In this document: in pieces, positions 1-5,046 of the stretch | Layout: each line of letters begins with the position of its first letter | Position numbering within the stretch: position 1 is the stretch's first letter | NCBI GenBank assembly: GCA_903953615.1 | Contig: CAJBKH010000148.1 | Span: forward strand, 1-7,130 | DNA length: 7,130 bases | Source of the DNA: an uncultured Bacteroidota bacterium | Lineage (GTDB): Bacteria > Bacteroidota > Bacteroidia > NS11-12g > UBA955 | Direction: 5' to 3' | Made by a program: the position numbers and the translations under genes | Notes under the pieces: model-generated | The model's database searches: none | Seen by the model: the letters and a program-made list of their open reading frames with translations, nothing else | Told to the model about the DNA's origin: nothing

Positions 1-234
1 GTGCAATTGATCATGGACTTTAAAACCAACATGAACCAATTTTTAATGAATGCATTTAAAAACGGTGAAATCAAAAAAATGGAGCCAGAAGTTTTTTGGT
101 CGCTGGCCTACGGTCCTTTTTATTCCTTAATAAAATTTCATTTACAAGAAAAAAACATGATGGGACGGCACTTTAAATTGAGTCCTGCCATTCTTAAAAC
201 TGTCTTCAAACAAGTTATCAAATCACTTCAATAA
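1..234 (+). CDS. TetR/AcrR-family transcriptional regulator, C-terminal part (5' truncated by window edge)
   Basis: Only the last 77 codons are in the window, ending at TAA 232-234. The frame is open to base 1, so the GTG there is probably an internal Val rather than a start. The N-terminal helix-turn-helix is not visible. What remains is an all-helical segment (MDFKTNMNQFLMNAFKNG, then EVFWSLAYGPFYSLIKFH, then a basic tail ending FKQVIKSLQ). It resembles the ligand-binding and dimerisation half of TetR-type repressors, where a 'fw.l..gp...l' helix near the end is common. The assignment rests on this pattern and on the neighbour: an MFS exporter starts 9 nt downstream on the same strand, the usual arrangement for a repressor that controls its own efflux pump. 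It would act in the cytoplasm as a DNA-binding dimer released by a drug-like ligand. The family call is moderately sure; ligand and operator are unknown because the promoter lies outside the window. Confidence 0.65.
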   Translation: MQLIMDFKTNMNQFLMNAFKNGEIKKMEPEVFWSLAYGPFYSLIKFHLQEKNMMGRHFKLSPAILKTVFKQVIKSLQ

Positions 235-243
235 AAAATAAAC

Positions 244-1506
244 ATGTCAACTCCAAGTACCAAAGCCAAACCTATATTCACTTCCTACGAAAAATTTGTA
301 ATCGCCATTATTGCCATCATACAGTTTTCGGTGGTGCTCGATTTTATGGTTTTATCGCCTCTCAGTGCAATACTATTGGAAGAAATGAAAATATCAACTG
401 CCGAATTTGGATGGGTGGTATCGGCCTATGCTTTTAGTGCAGGCATTTCGGGTATTTTAGCCGCAGGCTTTGCCGATAAATTCGATCGCAAAAAACTGAT
501 GCTGTTTTTCTACATTGGATTTGTCTTTGGCACCTTCTTGTGTGCCATTGCGCCAACTTATCAATTTTTAATGATGGCGCGCATAGTGACTGGTATTTTT
601 GGTGGTGTGATTAGCGCTATCAGTTTTGCGATCATCTCAGATATTTTTAAAGTTGAGCACCGCGGTCGTGTAATGGGTTATGTACAAATGGCCTTTGCAG
701 CGAGTCAAATTTTAGGTTTGCCAATAGGCTTAACGCTTGCTAATAAATTTGGATGGCACTCCCCTTTCTGGATGATTGCATTTTTCTCATTAGTGGTTGG
801 GGTTATTATTTTAATTTATTTAAAACCTGTCACCGAGCATTTAAAAATCAAATCAGAGGTTCATCCCTTTCAACATTTATGGAATACTGTTTCGAATTCA
901 AATTACATGAAAGGATTTTTAGCAACTGTATTTTTGGCAACAGGTGGCTATATGTTAATGCCTTTAGGAGCTGCATTTAGTACAAGAAATTTACATATTA
1001 GCAAAGAATTACTGCCAGTGTTATATGGTGTAACTGGTGTATTCTCTATTGCCTTCGGTCCATTGATTGGTAAAATGAGTGATAAATTAGGCAGGTTTAA
1101 AGTTTTCCTTTTTGGTACCGTATTGAGTGGTATCATGGTGGCCATTTATACCCAATTAGGTCCAACAGAATTGTGGTTGGTTATTTTAATCAACGTTATT
1201 TTATTCTTAGGCATTAACTCTCGCATTATCTCTTCATCGGCTTTGATGACTGCATTACCAGAGCAAAAAGACCGTGGTGCATTTATGAGTATTAACGCAT
1301 CGATACAACAATTATCTGGCGGTATTGCTGCAGGCATTGCTGGCCTAATCGTATTTAAACCTGAGTTAGAAACAGCACCTTTACAACGCTACGATATTTT
1401 AGGCTATGTGGTTTTGGTATCGATGGCCATTGCGGCAGTAATGATCTTTAGATTGGATAAAGAGATTAAGAAAAAGTTTGAAGCGGCAAAAGCTGTGAAG
1501 TCATAA
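244..1506 (+). CDS. MFS transporter, DHA1-like drug:H+ antiporter family
   Basis: This is a complete 420-residue inner-membrane protein, the usual length for a 12-helix major facilitator. Hydrophobic segments fall roughly at residues 14-38, 55-77, 85-104, 107-133, 143-166, 174-194, 222-242, 255-276, 285-303, 308-330, 347-370 and 385-403, with a hydrophilic central loop near 195-220. The loop after TM2 carries MFS motif A (GFADKFDRKKLM, 75-86), and a degenerate second copy (GPLIGKMSDKLGR, 272-284) follows TM8, as expected from the internal duplication. The DFMVLSPL stretch at 33-40 in TM1 is like the motif D1 region of proton-driven drug exporters. The family uses the proton gradient to move small molecules; the substrate cannot be read from the sequence. 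The ATG at 244 is chosen because it follows the TetR stop by 9 nt and has an A-rich leader typical of Bacteroidota. It is probably co-transcribed with, and repressed by, the TetR gene. Confidence 0.9.
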   Translation: MSTPSTKAKPIFTSYEKFVIAIIAIIQFSVVLDFMVLSPLSAILLEEMKISTAEFGWVVSAYAFSAGISGILAAGFADKFDRKKLMLFFYIGFVFGTFLCAIAPTYQFLMMARIVTGIFGGVISAISFAIISDIFKVEHRGRVMGYVQMAFAASQILGLPIGLTLANKFGWHSPFWMIAFFSLVVGVIILIYLKPVTEHLKIKSEVHPFQHLWNTVSNSNYMKGFLATVFLATGGYMLMPLGAAFSTRNLHISKELLPVLYGVTGVFSIAFGPLIGKMSDKLGRFKVFLFGTVLSGIMVAIYTQLGPTELWLVILINVILFLGINSRIISSSALMTALPEQKDRGAFMSINASIQQLSGGIAAGIAGLIVFKPELETAPLQRYDILGYVVLVSMAIAAVMIFRLDKEIKKKFEAAKAVKS

Positions 1507-1575
1507 TGTAAGACTTTGCCATAAAATAATAATTTACACAAGGATAAAAACTTTTTGAACAACACCAACAATTTT

Positions 1576-1605
1576 TATACTAAATGGTATTATACTAAAA
1601 GGTAT
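1576..1605. repeat. 15-bp tandem direct repeat with internal dyads between convergent genes
   Basis: Two adjacent 15-bp units, TATACTAAATGGTAT (1576-1590) and TATACTAAAAGGTAT (1591-1605), differ at one base. Each unit carries a small dyad (ATAC, six bases, GTAT), and across the unit border the sequence GTATTATAC is itself palindromic. The repeat ends 4 bp past the cmk stop codon and about 70 bp past the MFS stop, in the convergent spacer. It could be a weak structured 3' end for either transcript or a protein-binding site, but neither strand shows a U-run directly after a stem, so a standard intrinsic terminator is not supported. Confidence 0.6.
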
Positions 1606-1609
1606 AAAT

Positions 1610-2302
1610 TTAAAGTGTACCTAGTTTTTCATTCACAAGGCGCATGGCCAAGGCTTTTTGCTCCACGCGACTGAGGTTAGAATTATCAATCACGATGGCA
1701 TCTGCAGCTTGTAACAAAGGACTGTTAGCCCTCGTAGAATCTTGTAAATCGCGACTGCTTAAATTCTCCAATACTTCTTCGAAGCTGGTTAATACATCAC
1801 CCTTTTGGCGTAATTCAGCTAATCTGCGCTGGGCCCTTATTTCGGGTTGAGCGGTCATGAATATTTTTAACTCGGCATTTGGAAACACTACTGTACCAAT
1901 GTCTCTGCCGTCCATTACAACGCCTTTGTTTAAACCAATGGTGCGTTGTTGTTTTACTAAAAAATCTCTTACTGCATCAATTTTACTAACTGGACTTACC
2001 AAATTGCTAACCTCCATTGTGCGAATTTCAGATTCAATATTATCGCCATTTAAGAGTGTTTGATAATGGTTTAAGGTTTTATTGAATTCAAAACTAATGG
2101 CGAGTTGTGGCAATAATTTTTCAATAGAAGTAATATCATCAACTGCAATATCTCTTCTGATTAAAGCCAAGGTAACCGCACGGTACATGGCGCCAGAATC
2201 AATAAAAAGATAATTGAGTTCTTTGGCTAATTCTTTGGCAAGTGTGCCTTTACCGCAACTGCTATAACCATCGATAGCGATATTAATTTTTTTATTGACC
2301 AC
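1610..2302 (-). CDS. cmk: Cytidylate kinase ((d)CMP kinase)
   Basis: This 230-residue cytoplasmic enzyme phosphorylates CMP and dCMP to the diphosphates with ATP, feeding CTP and dCTP synthesis; the length is normal for bacterial Cmk. Visible motifs are the P-loop DGYSSCGKGT (11-20), the CMP-site segment DSGAMYRAVTL (35-45), the diagnostic GRDIGTVVFP (132-141), the LID-type RRLAELR (159-165), and the RDLQDSTRANSPL region (184-196) with Arg184, Asp188 and Arg191, followed by ADAIVIDNS (200-208). The start is a GTG at 2300-2302; no ATG is available, and the P-loop sits at the usual distance from this N-terminus. It begins 6 nt after the cysteine desulfurase stop, so it is probably translated by coupling as the last gene of the efp operon. 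No key residue is missing. Confidence 0.96.
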   Translation of the reverse strand: MVNKKINIAIDGYSSCGKGTLAKELAKELNYLFIDSGAMYRAVTLALIRRDIAVDDITSIEKLLPQLAISFEFNKTLNHYQTLLNGDNIESEIRTMEVSNLVSPVSKIDAVRDFLVKQQRTIGLNKGVVMDGRDIGTVVFPNAELKIFMTAQPEIRAQRRLAELRQKGDVLTSFEEVLENLSSRDLQDSTRANSPLLQAADAIVIDNSNLSRVEQKALAMRLVNEKLGTL

Positions 2303-2308
2303 AGGGAT

Positions 2309-3445
2309 TTAAGCTTCTGCTTTTACGAACATCGATTTAACAAATGCTAAAACTTGATCGGCTTCTTCAATCGTATTGTATTTACCAAAAGAAAAACGCA
2401 CAGGTGCGCAATCCAAGTTTTTATTAAGGGCGCGTATTACGTGTGAACCCGCATTGCTACCGCTCGAACAAGCGCTACCACCTGAAACAGAAATACCTTG
2501 TATATCAAAATTAAACAACAACATTTCGTTGGCTACAGAAGGCGGAAATGCTAAACTTAAAACTGTATATAAACTGCGACCTTCAGGGTCGCCATTGAAT
2601 TTTATTTCAGGTAATTCTGCTTTAATTTTATCAATCACATATTGTTTCAAAGCTTTGATATGGGCTTGTTTTTTTTCCATATCACGGTAACATATTTCGA
2701 GGGCTTTGGCCATACCAACAATGCCATAAACATTCTCGGTACCACCTCTTAATTCGCGCTCTTGTGCACCGCCTGTCAAAATAGGTTGTAGCTTTAATCG
2801 CTTATTCATGTATAAGAATCCTATGCCTTTTGGTCCATTGAATTTATGGGCAGCCCCTATGGCAAAATCAATGCCCATGGTTTGAAAATCGAAGGGATAA
2901 TGTCCCATTGTTTGCACTGTGTCAGAATGAAAAAAAGCATTGTATTGTTTGCATAATGCGCCTACTTTTTCGACATCTAATAAATTGCCAATTTCATTGT
3001 TGGCATGCATTAAACTCACCAATACATTGGAATGGTTTTTAAGTAATTCTTCTAAACTATTTAAATCTACATGTCCATTCTCAGTAAGCTTAACAAAATG
3101 CAATTCAACTTTTCCTTTGTGCGCCAATTCCTCTGCCGTATGCAACACTGCATGGTGTTCTATTGGCGAGGTAATAATGTGCTTTACACCTAAAGTACTA
3201 ACACTGCTGCGCAATGCCATGTTGTCAGCTTCAGTGCCACCCGATGTGAAAATAATTTCACCAGGTGTTACATTCAATAAACTTGCAATTGTTTTGCGAC
3301 TGATTTCAAGCTGTGCTTTTACTTTTCTACCGTGACTATGACTAGAAGAAGGATTACCAAAATCTTCTTTTAAAATAGGCAACATGGCCTCAAACACTTC
3401 AGGGTCGACTGGTGTTGTAGCGGCATTATCAAAATAAATTTTCAA
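2309..3445 (-). CDS. Cysteine desulfurase, NifS/IscS type (PLP-dependent)
   Basis: This enzyme removes sulfur from L-cysteine, giving alanine and a persulfide used for Fe-S clusters and tRNA thiolation. With the TTG at 3443-3445 as start it has 378 residues and begins (M)KIYFDNAATTPVDPEV, the conserved N-terminus of the class. A TTG at 3484 is in frame but would add 13 unconserved residues and overlap the upstream gene by 32 nt; the chosen start leaves a 7-nt gap. In this numbering the PLP contact His is about 97 (SPIEHHAV), the Schiff-base Lys is 201 (AAHKFNGPKG) and the catalytic Cys is 326 (SGGSACSSGS), close to His104, Lys206 and Cys328 of E. coli IscS. The RELRGGTENV segment is also present. 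There is no IscU or IscR beside it, so whether it serves Fe-S assembly, tRNA thiolation or both cannot be told, and I give no gene symbol. Confidence 0.94.
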   Translation of the reverse strand: MKIYFDNAATTPVDPEVFEAMLPILKEDFGNPSSSHSHGRKVKAQLEISRKTIASLLNVTPGEIIFTSGGTEADNMALRSSVSTLGVKHIITSPIEHHAVLHTAEELAHKGKVELHFVKLTENGHVDLNSLEELLKNHSNVLVSLMHANNEIGNLLDVEKVGALCKQYNAFFHSDTVQTMGHYPFDFQTMGIDFAIGAAHKFNGPKGIGFLYMNKRLKLQPILTGGAQERELRGGTENVYGIVGMAKALEICYRDMEKKQAHIKALKQYVIDKIKAELPEIKFNGDPEGRSLYTVLSLAFPPSVANEMLLFNFDIQGISVSGGSACSSGSNAGSHVIRALNKNLDCAPVRFSFGKYNTIEEADQVLAFVKSMFVKAEA

Positions 3446-3452
3446 ATTATAA

Positions 3453-4346
3453 TTAGATTTTATTGTGAATGGTACAATAGCCAAGTATTTTGTACAATAA
3501 TTTGGCTAAGTTAAATTGTGTTAATATTTCGCCTTCTTTAGGCGCACATTCTACGATATCGAAACCGATGATGTGTTTTTTTTCTGCAACCTTCTTTAAG
3601 AATCGCAAGCCTTGGTGCCACATTAAGCCACCTGGCTCTGCTGTACCAACGGCTGGCATTACTGAAGGATCGAATCCATCGGCATCGATGGTCAAGTAGA
3701 CTTTGTCTTCTAATTTGGCAATGCACTCATCCATCCAAGCATCACCATCTTGCAGCATATGCGCATACCAAGTGTTAATTAAAGGTGAAGATTTGATGAG
3801 ATCCGCTTCCTCTTTGCATTGCGCTCTGATACCAATTTGACAAATCAGCAAACCTAAATCATGTATGCGTGCTAAAACGCTCGCATGTGAATAAGGATTA
3901 TCGTGGTATGATTGTCGTAAATCGCTATGGGCATCTATTTGTAAAACAGAAAATGAAGTGTGGTGTTTTTTGAAGGCTCTTACAAATCCTAATGAAACAG
4001 TATGCTCGGCACCAAGTGATACCACATACTTTCCATTCTTTAAATGTAAATCAGTTTGTTCTTCAATTAAATCGATTGCAGCAGCATCGGCTAAATCGCC
4101 CAGAGGCATTTCTGGAATGGTTGCAATACCGATTTTTTTGTAGGCTTCTTGGTCGGTCTCTTCATCATAAAACTCAACAAAGTGACTGGCTTCAATAATG
4201 GCCTTTGGACCAAATTTACTACCTTCTATGTATGAAGATGTTTTTTCATAGGGTGCAGATTGGATCACAACCTTTGCGCTTGCATAGTCGTATAGTTCTT
4301 TTTCGGTAATACCTAAAAAATTCTCTTCTTCAGAAAATGAATGCAT
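3453..4346 (-). CDS. speB: Agmatinase-family ureohydrolase
   Basis: This 297-residue binuclear-manganese hydrolase of the arginase/agmatinase fold would cleave agmatine to putrescine and urea. Metal ligands are all visible: His115 in GAEHTVS, Asp138, His140 and Asp142 in DAHSDLR (138-144), and Asp221 and Asp223 in TIDADGFDPS (219-228). Agmatinase-like traits are the N-terminal SSYIEGSKFGPKAIIEAS (37-54), DNPYSHASVLAR (149-160) after the DAHSDLR motif, GTAEPGG (234-240) and the conserved Glu267 in DIVECAP. These favour agmatinase over arginase, formimidoylglutamase or guanidino-acid hydrolases, though substrate cannot be proven by motif. The ATG at 4344-4346 lies 25 nt after the efp stop, and the desulfurase begins 7 nt after this gene's stop, so it sits inside the operon. 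No arginine decarboxylase (speA) is in the window; the source of agmatine must lie elsewhere. Confidence 0.88.
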   Translation of the reverse strand: MHSFSEEENFLGITEKELYDYASAKVVIQSAPYEKTSSYIEGSKFGPKAIIEASHFVEFYDEETDQEAYKKIGIATIPEMPLGDLADAAAIDLIEEQTDLHLKNGKYVVSLGAEHTVSLGFVRAFKKHHTSFSVLQIDAHSDLRQSYHDNPYSHASVLARIHDLGLLICQIGIRAQCKEEADLIKSSPLINTWYAHMLQDGDAWMDECIAKLEDKVYLTIDADGFDPSVMPAVGTAEPGGLMWHQGLRFLKKVAEKKHIIGFDIVECAPKEGEILTQFNLAKLLYKILGYCTIHNKI

Positions 4347-4371
4347 GAAATAAATCGATTACTATTTTGTA

Positions 4372-4935
4372 TTATTTAACACGCTCTACATACTCAATGG
4401 TACGTAAATCAATTTTAATTTTATCGTTGATATCAACAAACAACGGCACCATTAAACTAGCACCAGTCGAAACAGTTGCAGGTTTAAATGTATTTGTAGC
4501 CGTGTTGCCTCTTTCACCTGGCTCGGTGTAAGTAACTTCTAACTCAACGTGGGTTGGTGGTTGCGCACCTATTGGGGAATCGCCTTCCTCGAAAGAAACA
4601 AGTACCACCATGCCCTCAATCATAAAGGGTGCAGCCTCACCAAAAAATAATTCTGAAATATTGTATTGCTCAAAACTTTCATTGTCCATGCATACAAGGT
4701 CAGTACCTTCTTTATACAAATAAGACAATTCTCTAACTTCAACTCTCACAACGTCTACCTTTTCGCCAGGGTTAAAACGGTTTTCGGCTGACTTACCAGT
4801 TTTTACATTTTTCATTTTACCTTGATAAAATGCACGCAAATTACCTGGTGTGCGGTGTATATACTCTGTTATTTGAACTAACTCTCCGTTATAACGAATG
4901 AATTGACCAACTGATAAATCTGATGCTGTAGCCAT
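4372..4935 (-). CDS. efp: Translation elongation factor P
   Basis: This is a complete 187-residue EF-P, the protein that binds between the P and E sites of the ribosome and relieves stalling at consecutive prolines. The three beta-barrel domains are recognisable: the KOW-like domain I (about 1-63), domain II from about 64 to 127 with the family signature LVCMDNESFEQYNI (80-93), and the C-terminal OB domain with the EF-P signature region (EVTYTEPGERGNTATNTFKPATVSTG, about 133-158) ending YVERVK. The domain I loop reads HRTPGNLRAFYQGKMKN. Aligned with E. coli KPGKGQAF, the residue at the modified Lys34 position is Asn32 here, with Arg34 two residues later, so lysylation by EpmA at that site is not possible. 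The ATG at 4933-4935 fits the normal N-terminus. A candidate promoter lies about 30-55 nt upstream, and efp is probably the first gene of the efp-speB-desulfurase-cmk operon. Confidence 0.97.
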   Translation of the reverse strand: MATASDLSVGQFIRYNGELVQITEYIHRTPGNLRAFYQGKMKNVKTGKSAENRFNPGEKVDVVRVEVRELSYLYKEGTDLVCMDNESFEQYNISELFFGEAAPFMIEGMVVLVSFEEGDSPIGAQPPTHVELEVTYTEPGERGNTATNTFKPATVSTGASLMVPLFVDINDKIKIDLRTIEYVERVK

Positions 4936-4960
4936 GATATAATATTTGTGAATTTTTGTG

Positions 4961-4992
4961 CGAAATTAAGTTGAATTTGGGGTATTAACAAA
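4961..4992 (-). promoter_or_regulatory. Candidate Bacteroidota -33/-7 promoter for the efp operon
   Basis: Reading the minus strand towards efp, TTTG (4992-4989) is followed after exactly 20 nt by TAATTTCG (4968-4961). The Bacteroidota housekeeping consensus is TTTG, 19-21 nt, TAnnTTTG, so the -33 box matches fully and the -7 box matches at five of six defined positions (C in place of the last T). The ATG is 25 nt beyond the -7 box, giving a short A/T-rich leader of about 20 nt without a Shine-Dalgarno sequence, which is usual in this phylum. It is the only good match I found in the 111-nt gap. Confidence 0.5.
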
Positions 4993-4996
4993 TTGG

Positions 4997-5014
4997 GTTT
5001 TGTACCTCCAAAAC
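4997..5014. other. Small perfect inverted repeat upstream of efp promoter
   Basis: GTTTTG and CAAAAC form a perfect 6-bp inverted repeat around a 6-nt spacer (minus strand GTTTTGGAGGTACAAAAC). It lies 33-50 nt past the stop of the PKD protein and 5 nt upstream of the efp -33 box. It could be a weak hairpin at the end of the upstream transcript or an operator half-site pair. The stem is short and AT-rich and no T-run follows, so I do not call it a terminator. Confidence 0.3.
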
Positions 5015-5046
5015 GGCCGCTAATATTGACGAATTGAAAACTTAAC

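Noticed and set aside
1..3. GTG as a possible start codon of a 77-residue small protein
   Set aside because: The frame is open to the first base and the product looks like the C-terminal half of a TetR regulator, so this is most likely an internal codon of a truncated gene.
1507..1609. Intrinsic terminator between the MFS gene and cmk
   Set aside because: The dyads are short and AT-rich and no U-run follows a stem on either strand; the T-runs present are not next to a GC-containing hairpin.
2376..2690. 104-codon plus-strand open frame opposite the desulfurase 3' half
   Set aside because: It is the same kind of antisense reading of conserved coding sequence, with no domain or independent leader.
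2940..3335. 131-codon plus-strand open frame opposite the cysteine desulfurase
   Set aside because: It is antisense to a well-conserved gene, its product has no recognisable domain and a Cys/Ser/Leu/Thr-rich composition typical of reverse-strand reading, and it has no supporting context.
4372..4935. Agmatinase acting with EF-P in a bacterial hypusine-like pathway
   Set aside because: The EF-P tip residue is Asn, which cannot accept an aminobutyl group, and no deoxyhypusine-synthase-like gene is in the window. Only the gene adjacency remains, so it is kept as a question rather than a claim.
5003..5009. GGAGG on the minus strand as a Shine-Dalgarno site
   Set aside because: It lies about 70 nt from the efp ATG, upstream of the likely promoter, with no start codon at the proper distance that leads into a credible gene.
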